64,000 nt of DNA from Bacteroidales bacterium (GCA_017519185.1 JAFWSX010000017.1:1-64000); one strand, 5' to 3'. Positions 44,436-52,950 are shown, counted from the stretch's first letter. A program made the numbers and translations. The notes: generated from the letters alone by a model not told the origin.

Positions 44436-47400
44436 TTATCTCTTCCATTCGGCTTTGCGCCAGCTGCGCCCTGTCACGACGGGTGCTGAAGTCTTTTGCT
44501 GCTTCTGGACGGTCATGCGGGATGCGGTCGGGGCACTGGCAGATGTCTTCCTGTTGACGGCGTCGTAGGCGACGAAGTCTTCGTAGCTGACGTCGGTGCC
44601 AAAAGCCAGTTTGTGGATTCTCTTCCAGATGGCATAGCGTGAGGGAGCGTTGAAGCGTCCTTCATTGTTGTCCATGATGCTGGTCAGCGAAGGACGCCAT
44701 GCTCCGGTCGCGTGTGTGTCACCGCCTTCGAATACGCCAAGTTCATCGTACTTGTAGCGCTCGTCGGCAAGGAAAGCGGACCACTTCACTTTCGCGGGGT
44801 CGGGAGTTACATCGATGTTGGCGTACCAGCCGTTTGCGGAGTAGCTCACAATCTGCTCTTTCCTGTCTTTCGGAAGGGGACCGGTATAATCGTAAAAATA
44901 TTCGTCCAGCAATTTTCCGAATCCGTGACCGCACTCGTGACGGAGCACGACACCTGTCCTCTCGAAGCTGTCGTCGAGCTTGGTGAAGTAGACAAGGGAC
45001 GGGCCGCTTGCAAACTTGTCCTTAACCCACTTGTCAGGGTCATACATATAGGCTGTGCCGGCGTAATACTTGAAGTCAGGCTGGTTGCCGCAGATGAGTA
45101 CCAGGACCTCCTGCATGCGCTCATCATCCTTGACGGCTTTGCGGGCCATCTCGAAGCACTTCGGGTCGTTTCCGGTTATCTGCGATCCGCCGACAAGGGC
45201 CGATCCGAGGCTCTGTCCGCCGCGCTCGAAACCTTCCGTGGCGGAAACTGTCGTGACGAAATAGATGTTGAAGAGGTTGCGGAACGGCTTGTAAGGCTCT
45301 ATGGCGAAGAATTGTTCGACGATGGCTTTCATATCCTTCAGATACTTGCCGCTTGCGACTTCCCTGTCTGAATATGCGTCACCCATCACGACGAGGTCTA
45401 TGCCGCGTCCTTCGGAGGCTTTCTGGTAGACGGTCACTTCGCCCTCGGCCGAATAGTCGCTTGAGATGTAGAAGTCCGGTTCGGGCAGATCCGTGTAGTC
45501 ATAGGACTTCATTATGTCCCAATACTGTTTCCAGTCGACATTGTTGGTATAGATCGAGAATGTCCTTGACGGCACATAGAATTTCATTTTTGGAGCATTG
45601 GTCATCTGCAGGTCGCCCCGGAAGGGAGGGATGAGGCTGCGGAAATAAACCGCCTCCAGGGCTCCGCAACCCATAATGGGATTCCACCCGCCGAAATCCC
45701 TGAGATTCGCGGACAGGGTCAGGGTCTTCAGGGACGTGCAATGAGCAAAGGCGTATGCACCGATGGAAGTGACCTGGTCGCCCATTGTCACGGAACGGAG
45801 GTTTTCTCTTTCGTAGAACACTTTATCCCCGATCCTGGTGACCTCGTCGGGGATAACATAATCTGCATCGATATTGGGAAGCAGAACCATCAGTTCGTGG
45901 TCTTTGTTCATAAGGCCCTTATGGTCGGACGTGGCGTATTTGCCGTTCAGGCTTTCCAGATTGTCACATCCATCGAAAGCCACTCCTATGCCTTCCATCG
46001 ATTCCGGGACAGTCAGGCTCCTGAGTTTCTTGCATCCTTCGAAGGAATAATTCTCAATGTGTCGGATTCCCTCGGGTATTGTATAAGATGACTCATCCTT
46101 TCCGGCGAAGAAGGTCAGAATCATAGGAGCCCAAGCGCAGTCGCGGTCGTAGAGGAATTTGCGGTCGGCGGAGATGAAATGGCTGTCTCCGAGAAGATTC
46201 CTCAGTTCGAAACACTCCTTGAATGCGTAATGGGCCATTTGCTTGACGGAAGCCGGAATCGTGACTGATTCCAGGCCTGAAGCTTGGAAGCACATATCAC
46301 CTATGGTCTCCAATCCTGCGGGGAGGACTATGGATTTCAGTTCGGGAGTTCTTGCGAAGACTCCGTCCACCAGCTTGACGACTCCTGCCGGGACTTCGTA
46401 TGAAGAAACACCGACCGGTGCGAAACCGTAAAGCACTCCGTCGATGATGACAAGGCGGCCGTCTTGCGAAACGTGGTGTCCTGTAAACCGCTCCAGATTG
46501 GCTTTCTCCCTGCTTACAAAACTAGCTGAGCCGACTTCTTTCAGGCTGGCTGGTATCCTGAATTCCGTAACCTTGTCGGAGAAAAGCAAAATATTGTTTC
46601 CTATGGTTTCCACACAATCCGGGATAAGTATGCCGGTCAGCCTTTGGCTTTCTTCTTCGCTGTCTGTGAGCCGGACGAAGTCCTTGACCGCTCCGCTGAA
46701 CTGAAGGACGCCATATCCTTTGGCTGTGTTGTATTTGTTGGATTTAAGCGTGCTGGCTCCCTGGTTGTTGACATTGGTCAGGGCCTTTCCGTCAGAGGTG
46801 GTATACCAGACCTCGGTGTCGGCAGGCATCTCTCCTTCAGGGAATCCCTGGCCGCCCTGGATGCAGGTTACCGTACATTTGGCGGAGAAATCGCCGCTCT
46901 GCGCTGTGATGGTGCAGGTGCCGGGGCCGACTGCGGTCACTACTCCCTTAGGGTCGACTGTCGCTACTTTGGGGTCGTCTGTGGTCCAGGCGACGGACTT
47001 TTCGGTAGCGTCGGCCGGCGATACTGTTGCCACGAGGGTCAAGGTCTCACCAACATATATCGTGGCTTCCTTGAGGTCGAGGCTGATGCCGGTCACAGGT
47101 ATGCGGGCGGGACTTACGTTCACCTGGCATACGGCGCTCTTGCCGCCTGCCGATGCGGTGATGTTGGCTGAGCCTTCGCCGACAGCTTTCACGACACCGT
47201 TGGATACGGTCGCCACGCTGGTGTTGGAGCTTGACCAGGTGACTTCCTTCTCGGTCGCATTGGAGGGCGAGACGGTAGCGCTGAGGCTGATTGTTCCGCC
47301 GACTTCAAGGGCGGCTGTAGTCTGGCTCATCGATATGCTGGAAACTGGTACTACCGGGTCATCAGGCGGAGTACAGCCAATCACGAAACCGAGGGTAAGA

Positions 47401-47447
47401 ACTGACAGTATCACAAATATGGACAAAGAGGTCGAAAGCTTTTTCAT
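44436..47447 (-). CDS. Surface lipoprotein with Big_2 domains, BspA-type leucine-rich repeats and M64 (IgA-peptidase-like) domain
   Basis: A 1003-residue lipoprotein (signal ending GFVIGC). Residues about 35-115 and 115-195 are bacterial Ig-like Big_2 domains (both with the pattern TVSPSNATEKEVTWSS / TVSPADATEKSVAWTT). Residues about 215-610 are LRR_5/BspA repeats (GLETIGDMCFQASGLESVTIP and similar). Residues about 660-960 are an M64 metallopeptidase with HECGHGFGKLLDEY as the zinc site and DLVVMGDAYSDREV near its start. M64 enzymes include an IgA-cleaving protease. The start at 47447 opens the signal peptide. It converges with pnuC, 5 nt apart. Confidence 0.88.
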   Translation of the reverse strand: MKKLSTSLSIFVILSVLTLGFVIGCTPPDDPVVPVSSISMSQTTAALEVGGTISLSATVSPSNATEKEVTWSSSNTSVATVSNGVVKAVGEGSANITASAGGKSAVCQVNVSPARIPVTGISLDLKEATIYVGETLTLVATVSPADATEKSVAWTTDDPKVATVDPKGVVTAVGPGTCTITAQSGDFSAKCTVTCIQGGQGFPEGEMPADTEVWYTTSDGKALTNVNNQGASTLKSNKYNTAKGYGVLQFSGAVKDFVRLTDSEEESQRLTGILIPDCVETIGNNILLFSDKVTEFRIPASLKEVGSASFVSREKANLERFTGHHVSQDGRLVIIDGVLYGFAPVGVSSYEVPAGVVKLVDGVFARTPELKSIVLPAGLETIGDMCFQASGLESVTIPASVKQMAHYAFKECFELRNLLGDSHFISADRKFLYDRDCAWAPMILTFFAGKDESSYTIPEGIRHIENYSFEGCKKLRSLTVPESMEGIGVAFDGCDNLESLNGKYATSDHKGLMNKDHELMVLLPNIDADYVIPDEVTRIGDKVFYERENLRSVTMGDQVTSIGAYAFAHCTSLKTLTLSANLRDFGGWNPIMGCGALEAVYFRSLIPPFRGDLQMTNAPKMKFYVPSRTFSIYTNNVDWKQYWDIMKSYDYTDLPEPDFYISSDYSAEGEVTVYQKASEGRGIDLVVMGDAYSDREVASGKYLKDMKAIVEQFFAIEPYKPFRNLFNIYFVTTVSATEGFERGGQSLGSALVGGSQITGNDPKCFEMARKAVKDDERMQEVLVLICGNQPDFKYYAGTAYMYDPDKWVKDKFASGPSLVYFTKLDDSFERTGVVLRHECGHGFGKLLDEYFYDYTGPLPKDRKEQIVSYSANGWYANIDVTPDPAKVKWSAFLADERYKYDELGVFEGGDTHATGAWRPSLTSIMDNNEGRFNAPSRYAIWKRIHKLAFGTDVSYEDFVAYDAVNRKTSASAPTASRMTVQKQQKTSAPVVTGRSWRKAEWKR

Positions 47448-47495
47448 AAGGCTCAATATTGTTTGTACTAAAATAAGGATTTTTTCTGAATAGAT

Positions 47496-47503
47496 TATAT
47501 TTG
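47496..47503 (+). promoter_or_regulatory. -7 promoter box for the phosphoesterase gene
   Basis: TATATTTG lies 20 nt before the ATG at 47524. Confidence 0.55.
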
Positions 47504-47523
47504 TGTCAGATGACTGCAGGCAA

Positions 47524-48027
47524 ATGGCATATATAGGTCTTATTTCAGATACGCACGGTCACTTTGACGATAAGCTGCGCAAGTTTCTCGATCCGGTCGA
47601 TGTAGTGTGGCACGCCGGAGATTTCGGTACCGGTGAAGTGGCGCAGGAAATTGCTGCTTTCAAGCCTCTGGTGGGCGTCTATGGCAACTGCGACGGCTAT
47701 GACGTGCGGAGTTTCCATTCAGGCGTGGAGTGTTTCGAACAGGACGGTATGGGTGTGCTGATGACTCACATCGGCGGCTACCCTGGCCATTATGACCTGC
47801 GTGCCCAACGCCTGATCGAGATGGTGCGTCCGCAGATCTTCGTCTGCGGTCATTCACACATTCTCAAAGTGGTCTATGACAAGCACTACGATATGATGGT
47901 TCTCAACCCGGGCGCCTGCGGCGTTGAGGGTTTCCATCTGGTGCGCACCGCCCTCCGTTTCCGCATAGAAGACGGCAAGCTCAAGGATATGGAAGTGGGC
48001 GAGTGGCCCAAGTTTACCAAGTCGTGA
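47524..48027 (+). CDS. YfcE/MJ0936-family metallophosphoesterase
   Basis: A 167-residue calcineurin-like phosphoesterase. Metal-site motifs in order: ISDTHGHFDD at residues 6-15, HAGDFG near 32, GNCDGYD near 57, THIGGYPGHYD near 84, and CGHSHILKV near 113. This small type hydrolyses phosphodiesters with broad specificity. The ATG at 47524 is preferred over upstream alternatives because it starts directly before the first beta strand. The 3' end overlaps the convergent CYTH gene by 14 bp. Confidence 0.9.
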   Translation: MAYIGLISDTHGHFDDKLRKFLDPVDVVWHAGDFGTGEVAQEIAAFKPLVGVYGNCDGYDVRSFHSGVECFEQDGMGVLMTHIGGYPGHYDLRAQRLIEMVRPQIFVCGHSHILKVVYDKHYDMMVLNPGACGVEGFHLVRTALRFRIEDGKLKDMEVGEWPKFTKS

Positions 48028-48487
48028 AAGGGTGATTTGAAAGGTAGGAGTTGTAGTAACGCCTGTCACCGGTGACTTCTTCGCCCAGCCAGGCGGGGTT
48101 GCTGATGGGCTCGTCTACGGTGTCAAGTTCGATTTCTGCTATGATGAGGCCTGCGTTGGCTCCTTCGAAAACGTCGATTTCCCAGGGATGGTGTCCGTTC
48201 AGGCTGCGGACAAGGTGGCGTGTTTTCTCAATGGGTGTAGGTTCGGCGAGTTCCAGGAGTTTCTCCGCGTCTTCGGCCGGGATTTCTTTCTCCCACTCGA
48301 AGCGGGAGAGTCCGCCGTCTTCAGAGGGGCCCTTCACTGTGATATAGGCCTGGCTGTCCTTCAGACGTACGCGCACTGTCCTGCCTTTCGATGAATTGAG
48401 GTATCCCTGTACGATGTGGTGCGATTCGTAGACTTCCCCGAGGAAATCTCCCTTCACCAGAAACTTGCGTTCTATTTCCTGTGCCAT
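48014..48487 (-). CDS. CYTH-domain protein (triphosphate tunnel enzyme / class IV adenylate cyclase-like)
   Basis: A 157-residue CYTH protein. The opening EIERKFLVKGDF is the signature ExExK. Further tunnel residues appear in GRTVRVRLKDSQAYITVKG, FEWEKEIP, EIDVFEGANAG and AEIELD. Relatives hydrolyse inorganic triphosphate or thiamine triphosphate; a few make cAMP. A small triphosphatase is the likeliest role. A TATCTTTG box precedes it at 48505-48512. It overlaps the phosphoesterase gene at the 3' end. Confidence 0.88.
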   Translation of the reverse strand: MAQEIERKFLVKGDFLGEVYESHHIVQGYLNSSKGRTVRVRLKDSQAYITVKGPSEDGGLSRFEWEKEIPAEDAEKLLELAEPTPIEKTRHLVRSLNGHHPWEIDVFEGANAGLIIAEIELDTVDEPISNPAWLGEEVTGDRRYYNSYLSNHPFTTW

Positions 48488-48504
48488 AACAATACTCTTT
48501 GGCG

Positions 48505-48512
48505 CAAAGATA
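48505..48512 (-). promoter_or_regulatory. -7 promoter box for the CYTH gene
   Basis: The minus strand reads TATCTTTG, 18 nt upstream of the ATG at 48487. Confidence 0.6.
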
Positions 48513-48524
48513 AAACCGGAAATG

Positions 48525-49790
48525 TCATTTGCCAGAGAAGCGGCCGGCGAATATGATGGAGCCGGAACCCCATTCATCAATCACGTACAAGAACGGCTGG
48601 TCTGCGTGGAAGACGATGTGCTGCCCGGGTTGGAGCGGTCCGGCGCTTCCATACCATCCTGTCATCGATACGGCAGCAGCCTCAGTCCTTTCTTCATCCA
48701 CCTTTATAACGGCATCCTGCTTTATCAAGCTGAGAAAGAAAGCAGTCTCAGACAAGGCGCTGAAATCTGCCTTTGGACTGAATGCAGCAGGCATTCCCAT
48801 GTCCGAGAGGATCTTATTGAGCTCGATTTCGTATTTTGTCTCGAACTTGGGTAGCCACACATCCACTTCGCACCTAACGAAGTTGCCGCCGTGCGTGAGA
48901 TTATACCAGTCGGTGCTTTTCAGGGCCTCAGTCACATCGGAAAGTGTCTTGCCATCGGCAGGCAATATTACCTTCATACTGAAAGCAGCATTGCCGTAAG
49001 AGAGCCGTAAGATCCTGTACTCATCATTCTCATAATAAAAAGCAGAGCGTTCGTCCTTCATCATTGGAACTTTTTTTACAGATCCCTCCGAGGTGGTGAA
49101 TATTTCACTGGCAGTGTTTTCTTTTGGAAACTTATCCTGCCACTGGCTGTTGAAATACAGAGCATTGAGGAGATAGGCGACAGCTTGAGGAGATACATCA
49201 TCCAGAACCTTGGGTATGAGCCCTTTGGTCTTTTCTGAGCACCAACCGTTGATGGCTTTCAATGTGCTGGCGGGATCGCTGAAGTCCAGATTGGCGGCTT
49301 CGGCCTGGTAATACTTGCCGATAGTGCTCTTATAGCTGTCGAGGACAGGGTATCTCTGATTGACAAAGATGGAGTTGGCGATGTTTATCTTGGTCCTTTT
49401 GTCCAGAGAAGGCAGCTGTTGCATCATAGACTGACCGAATTCGTTCACGGCGTCTGCTTCGCCAGCGCCGTAGCCGAGTACCTTGCAGATTTCATCGGCA
49501 GTCTGACCCTGGGCTCCATCGAGAATCATTCCGAGCAGGAGTTGCAGGCTGATAGGCGATATTATAAAATCCCCCTTCTCTGTTCTGCTCACGCGGTCGA
49601 TGAAGTCAAAAGCGAAAGTATTGCCTTGCCTTGCAAATTCTTTCGACTTGGTGGACAGTTGGACTTCCTTGAATGGATTGTTGGCCAAATCTTCTGGATC
49701 CACATATTCTTCCCCACCTTCAATCTTGTTGCAGGAAATGGTTCCCAAGACAATGGCAGCAATAGCGGCAATGACAGCAAATCGTCTCAT
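48525..49790 (-). CDS. Serpin-family lipoprotein (serine/cysteine protease inhibitor)
   Basis: A 421-residue lipoprotein (signal MRRFAVIAAIAAIVLGTISC). Serpin landmarks: FIISPISLQLLLGMILDGAQ near residue 75, ALYFNSQWQDKFPKENT near 215, the hinge VDEERTEAAAVS near 365, and the C-terminal ADQPFLYVIDEWGSGSIIFAGRF. The hinge is rich in Ala/Thr, as in inhibitory serpins. The reactive loop that follows is Gly- and aromatic-containing (MTGWYGSAGPLQPGQ), so the target cannot be predicted. It would sit on the membrane and block host or rival proteases. A TAAGTTTG box is 39 nt upstream. Confidence 0.92.
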   Translation of the reverse strand: MRRFAVIAAIAAIVLGTISCNKIEGGEEYVDPEDLANNPFKEVQLSTKSKEFARQGNTFAFDFIDRVSRTEKGDFIISPISLQLLLGMILDGAQGQTADEICKVLGYGAGEADAVNEFGQSMMQQLPSLDKRTKINIANSIFVNQRYPVLDSYKSTIGKYYQAEAANLDFSDPASTLKAINGWCSEKTKGLIPKVLDDVSPQAVAYLLNALYFNSQWQDKFPKENTASEIFTTSEGSVKKVPMMKDERSAFYYENDEYRILRLSYGNAAFSMKVILPADGKTLSDVTEALKSTDWYNLTHGGNFVRCEVDVWLPKFETKYEIELNKILSDMGMPAAFSPKADFSALSETAFFLSLIKQDAVIKVDEERTEAAAVSMTGWYGSAGPLQPGQHIVFHADQPFLYVIDEWGSGSIIFAGRFSGK

Positions 49791-49829
49791 AATTATGCTT
49801 AATAATATCGTTTCTTGATATATAACGCA

Positions 49830-49837
49830 CAAACTTA
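49830..49837 (-). promoter_or_regulatory. -7 promoter box for the serpin gene
   Basis: The minus strand reads TAAGTTTG, about 40 nt upstream of the ATG at 49790. Confidence 0.45.
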
Positions 49838-49961
49838 CAAAATACTGCTCGCACTTACATAAAATTTGATGAGTAGTAAGAAATACAAACAGTGACAGCG
49901 TATCAAAGGGCGGAAGGTCGCAGGAAAGCAAAGGCTCGGAGGTAACTCGCCCGTGTCAGGG

Positions 49962-50096
49962 AAAAATGGAGCAGGGCAATCGGCCTTGGAAGGCATCCTG
50001 GAGCAGGTGGGTCTGCTCCACTGCCAGAAATAAGCTAGTGGAGCAGGCCAACCCCCTTCAGAGGCCTCTCTGGGGCATACTCGCCTGCTCCATTTT
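49962..50096. repeat. Nested TGGAGCAGG inverted-repeat cluster
   Basis: TGGAGCAG occurs forward at 49967-49974, 49999-50006 and 50039-50046. Its complement CTGCTCCA occurs at 50013-50020 and 50085-50092. AAAATGGAGCAGG (49963-49975) pairs perfectly with CCTGCTCCATTTT (50084-50096), and an 8-bp hairpin with a 6-nt loop lies at 49999-50020. The gap between the serpin gene and tRNA-Gly (49791-50509) holds no convincing gene, and this cluster fills part of it. Confidence 0.75.
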
Positions 50097-50113
50097 GCCG
50101 CCGTGTCACAGAC

Positions 50114-50252
50114 CTGACTTGCGGCGACCTCCGTTCGCTGACGCTCACTCCGACCCTCCCGTTGCCTACTTCGTCATCGCTGCGCGATAACTCGTATTCA
50201 ACGGGCCCCTCCCTCTTTACTACCGAGGGCGGTAGTGTCGCCGGCAAGTCAG
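50114..50252. mobile_element. 139-bp MITE-like element with terminal inverted repeats
   Basis: CTGACTTGCGGCGAC (50114-50128) and GTCGCCGGCAAGTCAG (50237-50252) are complementary except for one extra base. A 7-bp hairpin, ACTACCG/CGGTAGT (50219-50236), abuts the right end. No transposase is inside. A weak open frame crosses it on the minus strand but has no recognisable domain. The mobile nature is inferred from the ends. Confidence 0.45.
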
Positions 50253-50281
50253 TCTGTTCGGGCGGCTTTTCACTTCCCATC

Positions 50282-50316
50282 GTACAAGGTCTGCTAAAAC
50301 AGTGTACACCTTGTAC
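50282..50316. repeat. GTACAAGGT...ACCTTGTAC palindrome, copy 1
   Basis: GTACAAGGT (50282-50290) and ACCTTGTAC (50308-50316) are perfect 9-bp complements around a 17-nt spacer beginning CTGC. Two further copies occur near 55.3 kb. Confidence 0.75.
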
Positions 50317-50367
50317 ATTATTGCACTATTATCAGGGCGCATCAGCGCCGTGGCGGAGTGTGCGCAA

Positions 50368-50454
50368 TGTCCGAAGGACACGAGCCACGAAGCCACCCGG
50401 GTTCTGCGAAGCAGGTTCCGGCATTTCCCCCTTGGGGGATGTCGCGAAGCGACA
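50368..50454. repeat. Array of four small hairpins, three with GAA loops
   Basis: TGTCC-GAA-GGACA (50368-50380), CTGC-GAA-GCAG (50404-50414), TCCCCC-TT-GGGGGA (50426-50439) and TGTCGC-GAA-GCGACA (50440-50454) are all perfect stems within 87 nt. Confidence 0.6.
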
Positions 50455-50479
50455 GGGGGTTAGACTTTCCGCGAGAAAA

Positions 50480-50503
50480 AAAGCCCTGCGTGTGCAGGGC
50501 TTT
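50480..50503 (-). terminator. Rho-independent terminator of tRNA-Gly
   Basis: AAAGCCCTGC (50480-50489) pairs with GCAGGGCTTT (50494-50503) around a 4-nt loop. On the minus strand the stem runs into a T-run, just after the tRNA 3' end. Confidence 0.85.
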
Positions 50504-50509
50504 ATTTCG

Positions 50510-50582
50510 AGCGGAAAACGGGTTTCGAACCCGCGACCTTCGGCTTGGGAAGCCGACGCTCTGCCAACTGAGCTACTTCCGC
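50510..50582 (-). tRNA. tRNA-Gly (anticodon CCC)
   Basis: The minus strand folds as a complete cloverleaf. The acceptor GCGGAAG pairs with TTTCCGC, the D-arm is AGCTCAGTTGGCAGAGC, and the anticodon stem TCGGC/GCCGA holds loop TTCCCAA, so the anticodon is CCC. The T-arm is GCGGGTTCGAAACCCGT. CCA is not encoded. It has its own promoter box and terminator. Confidence 0.97.
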
Positions 50583-50594
50583 GTGTTGGTGTTG

Positions 50595-50602
50595 CAAATG
50601 TA
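50595..50602 (-). promoter_or_regulatory. -7 promoter box for tRNA-Gly
   Basis: The minus strand reads TACATTTG, 13 nt upstream of the tRNA 5' end. Confidence 0.5.
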
Positions 50603-50668
50603 CTCCAATTAATGTAATTTTACAAGATGCGAATAGCGTAGAAACAAACCTAATAATACATAATCAAA

Positions 50669-51838
50669 ATGCTGAATCACAAATTAGTCCTCAGATGCTT
50701 CGAAAAGCAGTTCGGACACAAGAAATGCAGCCTGTACACCTCTCCTGGCCGCATCAACCTCATCGGAGAACACACTGACTACAACGGCGGATTCGTACTT
50801 CCGGCAGCTATCGACAAAGCTATGTCAGTGGCCATCTGCAAGAACGGAACCGACACCATCAACGTATATTCAATGGACTTCAAGGCCCGCCTGGCGATAG
50901 ACATCAACGGCCCGAAACCCGAAGAGCAGTGGGCTTGCTACATCTACGGTGTAGTGGCAGAAATGAAGAAGCGTGGCGCAAACCCCGGCGGCTTCGACTG
51001 CGTGTTCGGAGGTGACGTTCCCCTCGGAGCAGGTATGTCTTCATCTGCAGCCCTCGAGTCAGTGTTCGGCTATGCCATCAACGACCAGTTCAAACTCGGC
51101 TTCAAGCGCGAAGACCTCGCCAAGATTGGCCAGATGACAGAGCACAACTATGTAGGTGTGCGTTGCGGAATAATGGACCAGTTCGCATCTCTGTTCGGCA
51201 AGGACGGCCACGTGATCCGTCTGGACTGCCGCAGCCTCAAATACAAGAGATTCCCGTTCAATCCCCGCGGATACAGGGTTGTCCTCATCGACACTATGGT
51301 GAAACACACCCTCGCTTCGTCTGAATACAACGTTCGCCGCGCACAGTGCGAAGAGGGCGTTGCAAGGATTGCAAAGGACCATCCCGGTGTTGAGCTGCTC
51401 CGCGACGTGACTCCCAAGATGCTCGAGAGCTACAAGGACAAACTGGACCCGATGGTATTCAAGAGATGCTCTTATGTGGTATACGAAGACAAGCGCTTGC
51501 TCGACGGCTGCCGCGACCTTGAGAAGGGCGACCTGAAGGCATTCGGCGCCAAGATGTTCGCAACCCACGACGGCCTCAGCAAGGACTACGGCGTGAGCTG
51601 CGAGGAGCTCGACTTCATAGTGGACATCGCACGCAAGAACGAAGGCGTCATCGGTGCACGTATGATGGGCGGCGGCTTTGGCGGCTGCGTGATCAGCATC
51701 GTGAAGTCCGGTGCATACAAGGGCTACATCGAGGATGTCAAGAAAGCCTACATCAAGAAATTCGGCAAGGATCCGCGCGTGATCAATGTGGTCATCAGCG
51801 ACGGTGCCAAGAAGTGGAATCTGAGAAAAATCAAATAA
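50669..51838 (+). CDS. galK: Galactokinase
   Basis: A 389-residue GHMP kinase. The galactokinase signature GRINLIGEHTDYNGGFVLP is at about residues 28-46. The ATP loop GDVPLGAGMSSSAALES is near 115-131, and the third motif GARMMGGGFGGCVIS is near 330. The Asp of CGIMDQF is the catalytic base. It makes galactose-1-phosphate in the Leloir pathway. galM follows 2 nt after the stop. No galT or transporter is nearby, so those steps are encoded elsewhere. Confidence 0.96.
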   Translation: MLNHKLVLRCFEKQFGHKKCSLYTSPGRINLIGEHTDYNGGFVLPAAIDKAMSVAICKNGTDTINVYSMDFKARLAIDINGPKPEEQWACYIYGVVAEMKKRGANPGGFDCVFGGDVPLGAGMSSSAALESVFGYAINDQFKLGFKREDLAKIGQMTEHNYVGVRCGIMDQFASLFGKDGHVIRLDCRSLKYKRFPFNPRGYRVVLIDTMVKHTLASSEYNVRRAQCEEGVARIAKDHPGVELLRDVTPKMLESYKDKLDPMVFKRCSYVVYEDKRLLDGCRDLEKGDLKAFGAKMFATHDGLSKDYGVSCEELDFIVDIARKNEGVIGARMMGGGFGGCVISIVKSGAYKGYIEDVKKAYIKKFGKDPRVINVVISDGAKKWNLRKIK

Positions 51839-51840
51839 CT

Positions 51841-52863
51841 ATGGCAGAAATCAAACATTTCACTCTCACCAACAGCAAAGGCGAGAGCGTCGTACTGAGC
51901 AACTTCGGAGCCAGCATCCTGGCAATCAACGTTCCTGACCGTGGCGGCCGCATCGACAACGTGGTTCTGGCCTATGCCAAGGACGAGGACTACTATGACG
52001 ACGGCCCGTTCCTGGGCAAGACTCCCGGAAGGTATTCCAACCGTATCGCGAAGGGCCACTTCACCCTCGACGGCAAGCAATACACCCTCTCCATCAACTG
52101 CGGCACCGAGCACCTGCACGGCGGCATCAAGGAAGAGAGCTATGCCAACCGCGTGTGGGACGCAGAGCAGAAGGGCAATTCAGTAGTGATGTCACTCTTC
52201 AGCCCTGACGGTGACGCCGGCTATCCCGGCAATCTCAAGGTTCAGGCTACCTACACCTGGGACGATGCCAGTTGCCTCACCCTAGACTTCGTCGCCACCA
52301 CCGATGCCAAGACTGTCGTAAACCTCACCAACCACGTCTATTTCGACCTCCGCGGCGCCAGCAACAAGCAAGGCGGCATCCTCAACCACGTGCTGAAGCT
52401 CAACTGCAGCAGGTATCTGCCCACCGACGACCAGTTGATCCCCACCGGCGAAATCGCCCCTGTTGCCGGAACTCCTATGGACTTCACCAAAGGCAGGATT
52501 GTGGGCAAGGACATCCACGATTACAGCTTCCCCGCACTCAAGTTCGGCAAGGGTTATGACGCTTGCTTTGCTATCGACGATTTCGACGGCACCATCAAAC
52601 CGATTGCAGAGCTGAGCGAGCCCGCTACCGGCAGAAAGATGGTTCTGAGCACCAACAAGCCCGGAGTCCAGCTCTATACCGGTAACTATCTTGAAGGCTG
52701 CCCCAACGGCCCTGACGGATATGTCTACAAGGAGAATGACGGCCTGGCCCTCGAGTGCCAGGACTTCCCGGACGCTCCCAACCATCCGAACTTCGGCTAC
52801 AAGCCTCTGGAGCCCGGCGAGACCTACCATCACACTATGAAATGGCAGTTCTCCGCTGAATAG
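51841..52863 (+). CDS. galM: Galactose mutarotase (aldose 1-epimerase)
   Basis: A 340-residue aldose 1-epimerase. GRYSNRIAKGHFTL near residue 65, NCGTEHLHGG near 85, VNLTNHVYFDLRG near 160 (active-site His), and ALECQDFPDAPNHPNFG near 305 (catalytic Glu) are in place. It interconverts alpha and beta galactose for the upstream galactokinase. The ATG at 51841 lies directly after the galK stop; an in-frame start at 51814 would overlap galK by 25 nt. A terminator follows. Confidence 0.95.
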   Translation: MAEIKHFTLTNSKGESVVLSNFGASILAINVPDRGGRIDNVVLAYAKDEDYYDDGPFLGKTPGRYSNRIAKGHFTLDGKQYTLSINCGTEHLHGGIKEESYANRVWDAEQKGNSVVMSLFSPDGDAGYPGNLKVQATYTWDDASCLTLDFVATTDAKTVVNLTNHVYFDLRGASNKQGGILNHVLKLNCSRYLPTDDQLIPTGEIAPVAGTPMDFTKGRIVGKDIHDYSFPALKFGKGYDACFAIDDFDGTIKPIAELSEPATGRKMVLSTNKPGVQLYTGNYLEGCPNGPDGYVYKENDGLALECQDFPDAPNHPNFGYKPLEPGETYHHTMKWQFSAE

Positions 52864-52890
52864 GCCATCAGATTGTCATTTTGAACATCA

Positions 52891-52937
52891 AATCAAGGGT
52901 GTCACCTTCAATCGGTGGCGCCCTTGATTGTTTTTTT
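52891..52937 (+). terminator. Rho-independent terminator of galK-galM
   Basis: A 16-bp stem with two G-T pairs (52891-52906 with 52914-52929) is followed by seven T residues at 52931-52937. Confidence 0.9.
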
Positions 52938-52950
52938 GTAAGTGAGTTTT

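Noticed and set aside
49962..50454. CRISPR array
   Set aside because: Repeats are inverted and unevenly spaced, spacers differ in length, and no cas genes are present.
49920..50620. Several 60-150 codon open frames in the pre-tRNA spacer
   Set aside because: They cross palindromes and the tRNA gene, and lack ribosome-binding context and domains.
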